DNA of 64,000 bases from Flavobacteriaceae bacterium R38 (GTDB taxonomy: Bacteria; Bacteroidota; Bacteroidia; Flavobacteriales; Flavobacteriaceae): positions 1 to 64,000 of the forward strand of contig WXYP01000001.1 in the NCBI GenBank assembly GCA_009901575.1, written 5' to 3'. The translations under genes and the position numbers were made by a program. Shown here in pieces: positions 24,993 to 33,877 of the stretch (position 1 is the first letter of the stretch; the number at the start of each line of letters is the position of its first letter). Below the pieces are notes generated by a model. The model made no database searches and was not told the DNA's origin. It saw only the letters and a list, made by a program, of their open reading frames with translations.

Positions 24993-25760
24993 TTATTTGA
25001 AGAAGCGAATCGATTTTTCGTAAAAAGAAGCTGGATTCTCTGCATGTAGCCAATGACCTGCATTTTCGATTGTCTCAGTATTGCTGTTTGGAAAACGTAG
25101 CTTGATTAATGCATTATCTTCATCAGTGATGTAATCAGATTTTGAGCCTTTGAGAAATAATGCCTCTCCGTTAAATATAGTGTTCTCCGGTAATGCTACA
25201 CCAATATTATCGATTGTTTTAGTTAAAACCTTGAGATTAAAACGGAAATTAAGCTTTTCTTTTTCCTCCCAATAAAGGTTTTTAAGTAAAAACTGTCGTA
25301 CTCCTATAATGGGAATATATCTGGAAAGTATTAAATCTACTTCTTTTCTGCTTTTTATTGTATCGAAATCGATAGCATTGAGTCCGTTTAGTATAATATT
25401 ATGATGAACAGGATAGTATTTAGGTGCAATATCTGCAATTAAAAGTCTGGAAATCAATTGAGGGTGTTTAATAGCAAAAAACATAGCGGTTTTACCTCCC
25501 ATAGAATGGCCAATCAAACAAATACGATCTAAATTATGATGTTTACAGTAGGTTAATACATCTTCTGCCATGATATCATAAGAAAAATCATCAGAATGAA
25601 AGCTACGCCCATGATTTCTTTGATCTACTAAATGAACTTGAAAACCATTTGCAGCGTATTGATTGCCTAAAGTCTTCCAATTATCAGACATTCCTAAAAA
25701 ACCGTGTAATATGACTAATGGAGTTCCTTCTCCGATAATTTTTGAATGAAGGATGTTCAT
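24993..25760 (-). CDS. Alpha/beta-fold hydrolase (YbfF-like)
   Basis: The 255-residue protein has the oxyanion motif VILHGFLGMSDNW (residues about 16-28), the nucleophile elbow CLIGHSMGGKTAMFFA (Ser about 97) and the catalytic His in ENAGHWLHAENP. The closest well-known type is esterase YbfF; its substrate is unknown. Its ATG overlaps the pdxJ stop by one base (TAATG), so it is translationally coupled to pdxJ, an arrangement seen in many flavobacteria. Confidence 0.92.
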   Translation of the reverse strand: MNILHSKIIGEGTPLVILHGFLGMSDNWKTLGNQYAANGFQVHLVDQRNHGRSFHSDDFSYDIMAEDVLTYCKHHNLDRICLIGHSMGGKTAMFFAIKHPQLISRLLIADIAPKYYPVHHNIILNGLNAIDFDTIKSRKEVDLILSRYIPIIGVRQFLLKNLYWEEKEKLNFRFNLKVLTKTIDNIGVALPENTIFNGEALFLKGSKSDYITDEDNALIKLRFPNSNTETIENAGHWLHAENPASFYEKSIRFFK

Positions 25761-26473
25761 TATTGAAGTTTATTTAAGTAAAGGTTAATAACGTTTTCTA
25801 TTCCTAGATATATCGATTCAGAAATGAGAGCATGTCCTATGGATACTTCGAGTAAATTAGGGATGTTTTCTTTGAAAAACCTGATATTATCCAAGTTTAA
25901 ATCGTGCCCTGCGTTAATTCCTAAGTCTAGTTCGTTAGCTTTATTTGCAGCCTCGACATAAGGTAAGATCCCTTCTTTATTTCCTTCGGCATAAAATTTT
26001 GCAAAGTCTTCTGTGTACAATTCAATTCGATCTGTTCCCGTATTTGCTGCACCTTCAATCATTTTAATATCAGGGTCAACAAAAATAGAAGTACGGATAC
26101 TGTTTCTTTTAAACTCGTCAATGACTTCAGTTAGAAAATCTTTATTGGTTATAGTATCCCAGCCCGCGTTAGATGTGATGGCATCTACAGCATCTGGGAC
26201 AAGAGTAACCTGGGTTGGGTGTACCTCTAATACTAAATCTATAAATTTTTTAATAGGATTCCCTTCTATATTGTATTCTGTGTGTACTACAGGTTTTAGA
26301 TCATGAGCATCTTGATAGCGTATGTGTCTTTCATCTGGCCTGGGGTGAATGGTAATACCTTCTGCTCCGAAGTTTTGAATATCGATGGCACTTTTAACGA
26401 GGTTTGGAGTATTTCCGCCTCTTGAATTCCTAAGCGTAGCAATTTTATTTATATTGACACTCAGTTTTGTCAT
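25760..26473 (-). CDS. pdxJ: Pyridoxine 5'-phosphate synthase PdxJ
   Basis: The 237-residue protein matches PdxJ: LSVNINKIATLRNSRGG at the start, EGITIHPRPDERHIR, FVDPDIKMIEGA and LGINAGHDLNLDNIRFF near the end, including the catalytic Glu and His-containing loops. It condenses 1-deoxyxylulose 5-phosphate with 3-amino-2-oxopropyl phosphate to make vitamin B6. It is divergent from the CBS gene with 105 bp between starts. Confidence 0.97.
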   Translation of the reverse strand: MTKLSVNINKIATLRNSRGGNTPNLVKSAIDIQNFGAEGITIHPRPDERHIRYQDAHDLKPVVHTEYNIEGNPIKKFIDLVLEVHPTQVTLVPDAVDAITSNAGWDTITNKDFLTEVIDEFKRNSIRTSIFVDPDIKMIEGAANTGTDRIELYTEDFAKFYAEGNKEGILPYVEAANKANELDLGINAGHDLNLDNIRFFKENIPNLLEVSIGHALISESIYLGIENVINLYLNKLQ

Positions 26474-26578
26474 AGCTATTTAAGTTAAAAAGATGAATTA
26501 AGCTGCAAAAATACAAAGTAGGTATCGCATTTTATCATATAAATTAATTAATTTGCCAAAGATTTAGAGCATATAATT

Positions 26579-27232
26579 ATGATTAATTCTTATCTACAAG
26601 ACGAAGTTTCTCCCTTATCTCCAATGAGTCTGATTGCTGATGTAAAGAAACAATTTACCCAGTCTACTTACACGCATCTTCCGGTTAGTGAAAACGGATT
26701 TTTGATAGGAAGTGTTCCTGAAGATGATGTTAGGGCATTTGACGATGCTAAGACAATTATGGATTATAAGTATGCTTTAGATGTTTTTTTTGTTAAAAAA
26801 GAAGCCTATTGGCTGGATGTCCTGGAAACTTTTGCAAGAAATAATGCTAATATTATGCCGGTTCTTGATGAGAATAATCATTATATAGGATATTATGAGC
26901 TAATAGATATCATAGCATTTTTTAAAGAGACACCTTTTTTGTCTAAACCAGGAGGGATTCTGATTGTTGAAAAAGGAAAAAAAGATTTTTCTTTTAGTGA
27001 AATTTCACAAATTGTAGAAGGTGATAATGGAAAATTACTAGGTGTTTTTATATCAGACGAAAGGGATAACGTTATGCAGTTTACCTTGAAAATTGACAGT
27101 AATGGTTTGAATTCAATTATTCAATCGTTCAGGAGGTATGGTTACAATATCATTTTAGGGAATGAAGATGATACTTATATTAAAGATTTAAAAGAAAGAT
27201 CTGAATACCTTAAGCGGTTTCTTGATATCTGA
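26579..27232 (+). CDS. CBS-domain protein
   Basis: The 217-residue protein has a pair of CBS motifs at about residues 8-120 (SLIADVKKQFTQSTYTHLPVSENGFLIGSV and LETFARNNANIMPVLDENNHYIGYYELIDII) followed by a C-terminal region around GILIVEKGKKDFSFSEISQIVEGDNGKLLG. CBS pairs usually bind adenine nucleotides or AdoMet; the effector here is unknown. It lies 29 bp before nadK, conserved next to it in flavobacteria, so a link with the adenylate or NAD pool is plausible but unproven. Confidence 0.88.
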   Translation: MINSYLQDEVSPLSPMSLIADVKKQFTQSTYTHLPVSENGFLIGSVPEDDVRAFDDAKTIMDYKYALDVFFVKKEAYWLDVLETFARNNANIMPVLDENNHYIGYYELIDIIAFFKETPFLSKPGGILIVEKGKKDFSFSEISQIVEGDNGKLLGVFISDERDNVMQFTLKIDSNGLNSIIQSFRRYGYNIILGNEDDTYIKDLKERSEYLKRFLDI

Positions 27233-27261
27233 TTCGTTAGTGTTGATTTAAAATGGAATAA

Positions 27262-28146
27262 ATGAAAGTAGGTATTTATAGTCAAACATATCAATCTGGT
27301 TCTGAGGTTTATATAAAAACACTTCTTGAAGAATTAAATAAGTATCAAGTTGAGATTTTTATAGAAGAGAATTTTCTTTTAGAACTCAAAGCATCTGTTG
27401 AACTTCAAAAAGAATATGGAACCTTTGCTTCCTATGAAGAATTGGATAGTTCTTTTGATCTTTTTTTCAGTATAGGAGGAGACGGTACAATTTTAAGGAC
27501 CATACTCTATGTGAGAAGTCTTGGAATTCCTATTTTAGGTATAAATACAGGACGATTAGGATTTTTAGCTACAATTCAAAAAGAAGGAATCCGAGAGGCG
27601 ATTGCAAATATTATCAATAAAGAATATCATGTAGTTGAACGAAGTTTGCTCCAGGTAAGTACTCACCCTAGAACAGAAGAATTAAGTGAATTAAACTTTG
27701 CCCTCAATGAAATAGCGGTGAGTAGAAAGAACACCACTTCTATGATTACTGTAGAAACCTATTTAAATGATGAATACCTTACTTCGTATTGGGCAGATGG
27801 ATTAATAGTTTCAACACCTACGGGATCTACAGGCTACTCTTTGAGTTGTGGAGGCCCGGTGATCACTCCGAATACTTCTAGTTTGGCATTAACTCCAATT
27901 GCACCTCATAACCTTAATGCAAGGCCTTTGGTAATCCCTGATGATACCATTATTAAATTGAAAATTTCGGGAAGAGAAAATAAATACCTTATTTCTTTAG
28001 ATTCAAGGATAGCGTCTGTAGATAATCAAACAGAACTGACCATAAAAAAAGCGCCATTTACCATTCGTATGGTTGAGCTTAAATCTGAAAGTTTCTTAAA
28101 AACACTAAGAAAAAAGCTTTTATGGGGTGAAGATAAACGTAATTAA
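27262..28146 (+). CDS. nadK: NAD kinase
   Basis: The 294-residue protein has the NAD kinase GGDGT motif (FFSIGGDGTILRTILYVRSLGIPILGINTGRLGFLA) and the second conserved block YWADGLIVSTPTGSTGYSLSCGGPVI. It phosphorylates NAD to NADP in the cytoplasm. It is part of the conserved CBS, nadK, DUF6089, uppS, bamA series on the + strand. Confidence 0.97.
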   Translation: MKVGIYSQTYQSGSEVYIKTLLEELNKYQVEIFIEENFLLELKASVELQKEYGTFASYEELDSSFDLFFSIGGDGTILRTILYVRSLGIPILGINTGRLGFLATIQKEGIREAIANIINKEYHVVERSLLQVSTHPRTEELSELNFALNEIAVSRKNTTSMITVETYLNDEYLTSYWADGLIVSTPTGSTGYSLSCGGPVITPNTSSLALTPIAPHNLNARPLVIPDDTIIKLKISGRENKYLISLDSRIASVDNQTELTIKKAPFTIRMVELKSESFLKTLRKKLLWGEDKRN

Positions 28147-28221
28147 ACAATAAAAAGCTTCGAAAATTGTTTAACTATCACATGTTTTTATTCATAATTG
28201 CTTTCGGGTAGTCATAATTGT

Positions 28222-28229
28222 TATATTTG
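28222..28229 (+). promoter_or_regulatory. Candidate promoter of the DUF6089-uppS-bamA genes (TATATTTG)
   Basis: TATATTTG matches TAnnTTTG exactly, with TTG at 28198-28200, 21 bp upstream, close to the described -33/-7 spacing. The ATG of the next gene follows 15 bp later, which would give a very short 5' leader. It supports the ATG at 28245 as the real start. Confidence 0.6.
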
Positions 28230-28244
28230 CAAACTTTGAGATTT

Positions 28245-28925
28245 ATGAGGAAAATAATTTTTATAATTTTTCTTTTTACAGGTATGTATTTGGGTAAGGC
28301 CCAAACACATGAGCTAGGCGTTTTTTTAGGAGGGAGTAATTATGTTGGAGATATAGGTGCAACAAATTATATAAATCCTAATAAACTGGCTGGTGGTATA
28401 TTGTATAAATGGAATAAGAGTAGTAGATATTCTTGGAGAGCTAGCTTTATTGTTTCTGATATTATAGGAAACGATGCAAATGCAGATATAAGTTCAAGAG
28501 AACAACGAGGTTTTAGGTTCAGGAATACTATTAGGGAACTTTCGGCGGGATTAGAATTTAATTTTTTAGAATTTAATCTTCACAATTTTGAAAGGCCCAT
28601 AACACCATATATATATGGTGGTTTGTCTTATTTTAATTTTAATGAAGTTTTTTTTGACAATGGAATTGCAATTAGTAACGGAAATCGTAATACATTTGCA
28701 ATCCCGATGACTCTGGGGATAAAAGGGAAAGTCGGGGAACGTTTTGTGTTAGGAGCAGAAGTTGGGGTAAGATATACTTTTACAGACAATTTGGATGGAA
28801 GTAACCCGGATGCAGATCAGCCGGTATTTAGATTTGGAAATTTAAATAGTGACGATTGGTATGTTTTTTCGGGAATAACGCTTACATATACATTTGGTAA
28901 AAAACCCTGCTACTCCTGTTATTGA
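28245..28925 (+). CDS. DUF6089-family outer-membrane protein
   Basis: From the ATG at 28245 the product is 226 residues with signal peptide MRKIIFIIFLFTGMYLGKAQ, then THELGVFLGGSNYVGDIGATNYINP and a porin-like barrel ending LTYTFGKKPCYSCY. The family is conserved in Bacteroidota next to uppS and bamA; its role is unknown but it should sit in the outer membrane. The frame is open upstream to a TTG at 28218, but the promoter-like TATATTTG lies inside that extension and the signal peptide starts at the ATG. The final Cys-x-x-Cys is noticeable. Confidence 0.88.
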   Translation: MRKIIFIIFLFTGMYLGKAQTHELGVFLGGSNYVGDIGATNYINPNKLAGGILYKWNKSSRYSWRASFIVSDIIGNDANADISSREQRGFRFRNTIRELSAGLEFNFLEFNLHNFERPITPYIYGGLSYFNFNEVFFDNGIAISNGNRNTFAIPMTLGIKGKVGERFVLGAEVGVRYTFTDNLDGSNPDADQPVFRFGNLNSDDWYVFSGITLTYTFGKKPCYSCY

Positions 28926-28943
28926 AAGATAAGGATATAAATA

Positions 28944-29684
28944 ATGGACAGGAAAGACCTGGTTAATAAAGATAAACTTCCAAAACATGTCGCCATCATA
29001 ATGGATGGCAATGGCCGCTGGGCTAAGCAAAAAGGTATGTTAAGGGTCTTTGGTCATGAAAATGGCACCAAATCTGTTAAAGATGTGGTAGAAGGTTGTG
29101 CCGAAATTGGTATTAAAAACCTGACACTTTATGCTTTTTCTACTGAAAACTGGAACAGGCCTAAGAAAGAAGTAGATACACTAATCAAGCTTTTAATCAA
29201 TTCCTTACGTAAAGAATTAAAGACACTCAACGATAATAATATTCGGTTAAAAGGGATTGGTAATCTGGCTGCACTACCCAAAAAAGCACAAACAGAATTA
29301 AAAGAAGTTATTGATAAGACAAGTGAAAATACCAGGATGACACTCACACTTGCTTTAAGTTACGGAGCAAGAGAAGAGCTTAAAAATGCTATGATTAGCT
29401 TGTGTTCCAAAGTTAAAAATAATATAATTTCTGTTGAAAATATTGACGAATCCATTATAAATGCACATCTTTACACATATGATCTACCAGATGTAGATCT
29501 GCTCATAAGGACTAGTGGGGAACATCGTATAAGTAATTTTTTGCTGTGGCAGATAGCCTATGCAGAATTATATTTTACAGATATATTGTGGCCTGATTTT
29601 AGAAGAAAGGATTTATTTGAAGCTATAATAAACTATCAAAATAGAGAGAGGAGATTTGGAAAAACGAGTGAACAACTTAACTAA
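28944..29684 (+). CDS. uppS: Isoprenyl transferase (undecaprenyl diphosphate synthase)
   Basis: The 246-residue cis-prenyltransferase has the catalytic HVAIIMDGNGRWAKQKG, the TLYAFSTENWNRP block and the RTSGEHRISNFLLWQIAYAELYFT block with the conserved basic and Glu residues. It makes the C55 lipid carrier for peptidoglycan and O-antigen. It overlaps the open frame of bamA but not its preferred start, and the two are surely co-transcribed. Confidence 0.97.
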   Translation: MDRKDLVNKDKLPKHVAIIMDGNGRWAKQKGMLRVFGHENGTKSVKDVVEGCAEIGIKNLTLYAFSTENWNRPKKEVDTLIKLLINSLRKELKTLNDNNIRLKGIGNLAALPKKAQTELKEVIDKTSENTRMTLTLALSYGAREELKNAMISLCSKVKNNIISVENIDESIINAHLYTYDLPDVDLLIRTSGEHRISNFLLWQIAYAELYFTDILWPDFRRKDLFEAIINYQNRERRFGKTSEQLN

Positions 29685-29691
29685 AAATATC

Positions 29692-32310
29692 ATGTTTAAA
29701 GGATATTTTAGTGCATTTTTATTATTACTACTATTTTGTTGCAATTATTCATTAATCGCCCAGGAAACAGATTTTGATAAAGGGAAAAAATACATATTAG
29801 GTGGTATTGAAGTAACGGGTGTTAAAAGTTATAACCAACAAAATGTTATTGTTTATACCGGGTTGAGAATAGGGCAGGAGATTGATTTTAGAGGAGAAGA
29901 TATTAGTAGAGTCTTAAAAAGGTTATGGGACTTGGAGTTATTTAATGACATTAACCTTTTTGTAACTAAAGTTGAAGGAGATAAGGTATTTCTGGAGTTG
30001 AACATACAAGAACTTCCTACTTTATCTGAAATTAAGTTTACAGGGATTAAAGCTAAAAAGGCAGAGGGGATTATCAATGATACTGAGCTTAAAAAAGGGA
30101 AAAAACTAACAGAAAGTTTTTTAACGACTACAAAGAACTTCATAATCAATAAATACAAGAAGAAAGGATACTTAAATGCGAAAGTAAATATGGTTACGGC
30201 TGTAGATACTGCTGAGAATAACGCTTTAAAGCTTCTTGTTAATGTTGATAAAGGGAATAAAGTAAAAATTAGAAAAATTGCTTTTGAAGGGAATGAGAAA
30301 TTAAAAGGGAAAAGGCTAAGAAAAGCAATGAAGAATACGAAAAAGAAATTCCCGCTTCGTTTCTGGAAGAAATCAAAATTTATTGATGAAGATTACAAAG
30401 GAGATCTCTCTGCTCTTGTAGATGAATACAAAGAGAAAGGATACAGAGATGCGAGAATCATATCTGATACTGTAGTCCTTAATAAAAAAGGAAATACTAT
30501 TGATATCGCAATCAAAATAGAAGAAGGGAATAAATATTATTTTGGAAAAATTGATTTTGTAGGTAACACAGCGTATACAGATCGTCAATTAAGAGCTCTT
30601 TTAGGTATAGGAGAAGGAGAAACATATAATGGAGTACTCTTGAAAAAGCGTATTCAGGATAATACCAGGCCAGACGCCCAGGATATAACAAACCTATATC
30701 AGAATAACGGATATCTTTTTTCAAGGATTAATACCGTTGAGGTATCTGCTGAGAATGATACTATAGATTTTGAAGTGAGGATTATAGAAGGAAAGCCGGC
30801 ATACATAAATAATGTTACTGTAAAAGGAAACGACAAAACCAACGATCACGTTATTTATAGAACTATGAGGGTGAGACCTGGTCAATTATATAGTAAAGAT
30901 AATATAGTAAGAACGATAAGAGAGTTGGGGCAAATAGGCTTTTTTGATCCCGAATCTATAACACCAGATATACAAAATCCAAACCCGGAAGAAGGAACGG
31001 TAGATATACAATATGATGTTGTGGAAAAAGGGTCAAGCCAGATCGAACTTCAAGGAGGATTCGGAGGAGGAGGATTCATAGGAACACTAGGATTGTCATT
31101 TAGTAACTTCTCTATCAAAAATTTATTTAATAAGAAAGCATATAAGCCTGTGCCAACAGGTGATGGTCAACGCCTGTCTTTGCGATTACAAGCAAGTAGA
31201 ACCTTTCAGACATTTAGTTTTTCTTTTGCAGAACCTTGGTTAGGAGGAAAAAAACCAGTACAGTTTTCTGCATCATTATCCAGAACAACTCAATTTAGAT
31301 TTGATATTAGAACTAGAGATGTAGATAGAGATCAAAGGTTTGTTATTTCTGGAATTACATTAGGATTGGCAAAAAGATTAGAAGTTCCTGACAACTTTTT
31401 TACGTTGTCACACTCTTTACAGTTTCAAAACTTTGACTTAAAAAACTTTAATAACGGTTTATTTACTTTTGGAGATGGATTCTCTAATAATCTCGCTTAT
31501 ACTATTGGATTAAGTAGACGAGAGCTAAGTAGAAATCCTATTTATCCAACCTGGGGTTCAGAATTTAACTTAAGTGCTAAAGTAACTTTCCCTTACTCTC
31601 TATTTAATGGGATAGATTATGGAGATTTAGAAAATCAACCGGAATTTCAATTACAAGATGCTCAAGGGAGAATTATTGGTTCGGATGGAAGACCGGTTTC
31701 AGAAACAGGGTTAGATCCTATTCCGGATCGGGCTAGAATAGATCAGCAACGCTTTAACTGGCTGGAATTCTATAAAATCAAATTTGACGGAAAATGGTAT
31801 ACTACTTTATTTGATAAATTAGTATTACAAACTTCAGGGCAATTTGGATTTTTAGGAGCTTATAATAATGATAGAGGACTAATACCATTTGAACGATTTT
31901 TCTTAGGAGGAGACGGATTGGGTAATTTTAGTTTAGATGGTAGAGAGAATATCGCATTAAGAGGGTATCCTAATCAATCAATTGCAACTGTTGATGAAGA
32001 AACAGGAGCTTTAAACCAAGATGGCCAGGCTATTTTTAATAAATTTTCTTTAGAACTCAGATATCCGTTGAGTTTACAACCTTCGGCTACAATATACGGA
32101 TTGGCATTTTTAGAAGGAGGTAACGCTTTTGACAATTTTAGAGATTTTAATCCGTTTAATTTAAATAGATCTGCCGGTTTTGGGATTAGAATCTTTTTGC
32201 CAGCTTTTGGTTTGTTAGGAATTGATTTTGGTTACGGATTTGATCCGCTTCCAGGTTTAAGTGGAGCGAACGGATGGGAAACTCATTTTACTATAGGGCA
32301 GCAATTTTAA
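29692..32310 (+). CDS. bamA: Outer-membrane protein assembly factor BamA
   Basis: From the ATG at 29692 the protein is 872 residues with signal peptide MFKGYFSAFLLLLLFCCNYSLIAQ, POTRA domains through about residue 430 (YILGGIEVTGVKSYNQ, KIRKIAFEGNEKLKG, YYFGKIDFVGNTAYTDRQL, AYINNVTVKGNDKTND) and a C-terminal barrel with the lid-loop region RGYPNQS, in the position of the conserved VRGF/Y motif. It inserts proteins into the outer membrane. The frame is open to a TTG at 29656 inside uppS, but the signal peptide fixes the ATG. Two OmpH/Skp chaperone genes follow. Confidence 0.97.
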   Translation: MFKGYFSAFLLLLLFCCNYSLIAQETDFDKGKKYILGGIEVTGVKSYNQQNVIVYTGLRIGQEIDFRGEDISRVLKRLWDLELFNDINLFVTKVEGDKVFLELNIQELPTLSEIKFTGIKAKKAEGIINDTELKKGKKLTESFLTTTKNFIINKYKKKGYLNAKVNMVTAVDTAENNALKLLVNVDKGNKVKIRKIAFEGNEKLKGKRLRKAMKNTKKKFPLRFWKKSKFIDEDYKGDLSALVDEYKEKGYRDARIISDTVVLNKKGNTIDIAIKIEEGNKYYFGKIDFVGNTAYTDRQLRALLGIGEGETYNGVLLKKRIQDNTRPDAQDITNLYQNNGYLFSRINTVEVSAENDTIDFEVRIIEGKPAYINNVTVKGNDKTNDHVIYRTMRVRPGQLYSKDNIVRTIRELGQIGFFDPESITPDIQNPNPEEGTVDIQYDVVEKGSSQIELQGGFGGGGFIGTLGLSFSNFSIKNLFNKKAYKPVPTGDGQRLSLRLQASRTFQTFSFSFAEPWLGGKKPVQFSASLSRTTQFRFDIRTRDVDRDQRFVISGITLGLAKRLEVPDNFFTLSHSLQFQNFDLKNFNNGLFTFGDGFSNNLAYTIGLSRRELSRNPIYPTWGSEFNLSAKVTFPYSLFNGIDYGDLENQPEFQLQDAQGRIIGSDGRPVSETGLDPIPDRARIDQQRFNWLEFYKIKFDGKWYTTLFDKLVLQTSGQFGFLGAYNNDRGLIPFERFFLGGDGLGNFSLDGRENIALRGYPNQSIATVDEETGALNQDGQAIFNKFSLELRYPLSLQPSATIYGLAFLEGGNAFDNFRDFNPFNLNRSAGFGIRIFLPAFGLLGIDFGYGFDPLPGLSGANGWETHFTIGQQF

Positions 32311-32350
32311 TTTTTGGCACGATATTTTCTTTATACAAAAATAATAGCTT

Positions 32351-33184
32351 ATGAAAACTAAAGTTCTTTTATTGTTGTTGAGTTTTTTTGCATTATCAAT
32401 GCAAGCGCAAAGAGGAGTGAGGATTGGTTATATAGATATGGAATACATATTGGAAAATGTAGTCGAATATCAAGAAGCCAATACGCAGTTGAATGCTAAA
32501 GTTGAGAAATGGAAGATTGAGATCGAACAAAAAAAGAGTAAGGTTGAACAAATGAAGAAAGATTTAAATGCAGAAAAAGTTCTACTTACAAAAGAGTTGG
32601 TCGAAGAAAGAGAAGAGGATATTCAGATTCTTGAAAAAGAAATGTTAGAGTATCAACAAGATCGTTTTGGGCCCCAGGGGGATTTAGTTATACAAAGGCG
32701 TCTTTTGGTGCAGCCTATCCAGGATCAGGTGTTTAACGCAGTTCAGGAAATAGCAGGAACTCGAAGATATGATTTTATTTTTGATAAATCAGCAGATGTA
32801 GTTATGTTGTATTCCGATAAAAAATACGATATTAGCGAACTGGTTTTAAGAAGGATAAACATAACTAGGAAACAAGGAGAGCGGAAAGCCAGAAACAAAA
32901 AAAGTGAATTAGAAAAGTTCGATGCAACACCTCCTCCTCCTAATCCGGAAGTAGAAGCCAGGAAAAAGATTCAGGAGGAAAGAAGAGCAGATAGAGCTAA
33001 GAGTCTGGAAGAAAGAAGGCAGCAAAAATTAAAAGAAAGGGAGGCGCTAAAGAAAGCGTATGATGAAAGAAAGAAAAAACTTTTAGAAGAAAGAGAGGCA
33101 AGAAAAAAAGCAGCTCAGGAAGCCAGAGAGAAAAAGAAAAAAGAAAACGAAGAAAAAAAGAAGAAAGACAATAATAACTTATAA
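32351..33184 (+). CDS. OmpH/Skp-family chaperone with extended charged tail
   Basis: The 277-residue protein has a signal peptide (MKTKVLLLLLSFFALSMQAQ), the Skp start VRIGYIDMEYILENV, a long coiled coil and the C-terminal strand RYDFIFDKSADVVMLYSDKKYDISELVL. A further 90 residues of Lys/Glu/Arg-rich, probably helical sequence follow, with a PPPP segment. That tail goes beyond the usual Skp core. It is a periplasmic holdase for outer-membrane proteins, downstream of bamA. It is 45 bp before a second, ordinary-length paralogue. Confidence 0.92.
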   Translation: MKTKVLLLLLSFFALSMQAQRGVRIGYIDMEYILENVVEYQEANTQLNAKVEKWKIEIEQKKSKVEQMKKDLNAEKVLLTKELVEEREEDIQILEKEMLEYQQDRFGPQGDLVIQRRLLVQPIQDQVFNAVQEIAGTRRYDFIFDKSADVVMLYSDKKYDISELVLRRINITRKQGERKARNKKSELEKFDATPPPPNPEVEARKKIQEERRADRAKSLEERRQQKLKEREALKKAYDERKKKLLEEREARKKAAQEAREKKKKENEEKKKKDNNNL

Positions 33185-33229
33185 TTATTAAAGATTACAC
33201 ATATTAAACATAAACAATTATTTTAGATC

Positions 33230-33739
33230 ATGAAACAGATTAAAACGTTTGTAATAGCTTTTATATTTATTGTTGGAGCTGCTGGTTTTGTAAATGCTCA
33301 AAGTAAAGTAGCGCATATAAATGTACAGGGATTGGTGAATGATATGCCAGAAACAAAAGCTGCTCAGGCAGAACTTAAAAAGTTAGAGCAATCGCTAAGA
33401 GCTGAGTTAGAGGGTTCTACTAAAGAATATGAAAGTAAGGCTCAACAATATCGAAATGAAGCGCAAACAAAAACTGACGAAGAAAATGCCAAAAGAGCGC
33501 AGGAGATTCAAAAAATTGGATTGAGTATCCAGCAAGCAGAGCAAGCTGCAGGACAAGAATTACAAAAAAAACAATTAAGCTTATTAGAGCCAATCTTTAA
33601 CAGAGCAAAAGAAGCTATTCAAAAAGTAGCTAAAGCTCAGGGATTTGATTATGTTCTTGATGTATCGCAAGGATCAGGAGTAATCGTCTTTGAAGGAAAA
33701 GATTTAATGGCCGATGTAAAAAAAGAGCTAGGTTTTTAG
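33230..33739 (+). CDS. OmpH/Skp-family periplasmic chaperone
   Basis: The 169-residue protein is of typical Skp size: signal peptide MKQIKTFVIAFIFIVGAAGFVNAQ, then SKVAHINVQGLVNDMPETKAAQAEL, a coiled coil to about residue 125 and the closing QGFDYVLDVSQGSGVIVFEGKDLMADVKKELG. It should trimerise and escort unfolded barrels to BamA encoded upstream. A strong terminator follows, ending the conserved envelope block. Confidence 0.95.
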   Translation: MKQIKTFVIAFIFIVGAAGFVNAQSKVAHINVQGLVNDMPETKAAQAELKKLEQSLRAELEGSTKEYESKAQQYRNEAQTKTDEENAKRAQEIQKIGLSIQQAEQAAGQELQKKQLSLLEPIFNRAKEAIQKVAKAQGFDYVLDVSQGSGVIVFEGKDLMADVKKELGF

Positions 33740-33760
33740 AAAATAAGACGATATTACGGA

Positions 33761-33787
33761 AAACCCACCTTTAAGGTGGGTTTTTTT
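33761..33787 (+). terminator. Terminator after the bamA-ompH genes
   Basis: A near-perfect palindrome AAACCCACCT-TTA-AGGTGGGTTT is followed by a T run to 33787. It closes the envelope operon just before the lanthipeptide locus. Confidence 0.9.
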
Positions 33788-33877
33788 ATTCCTACAAAAT
33801 AAATGTCAAATTATAAAATTAATATTCCTATTTCTATTTATTTTCTCAAATAAATATGATACATTTATGGCTAAAAT

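Noticed and set aside
33802-33852. Short open frame (16 codons from an ATG at 33802) just before the C39 transporter gene
   Set aside because: It lacks a leader motif, Cys residues or a Gly-Gly site, so it is not a second precursor; such short frames are common in AT-rich DNA.
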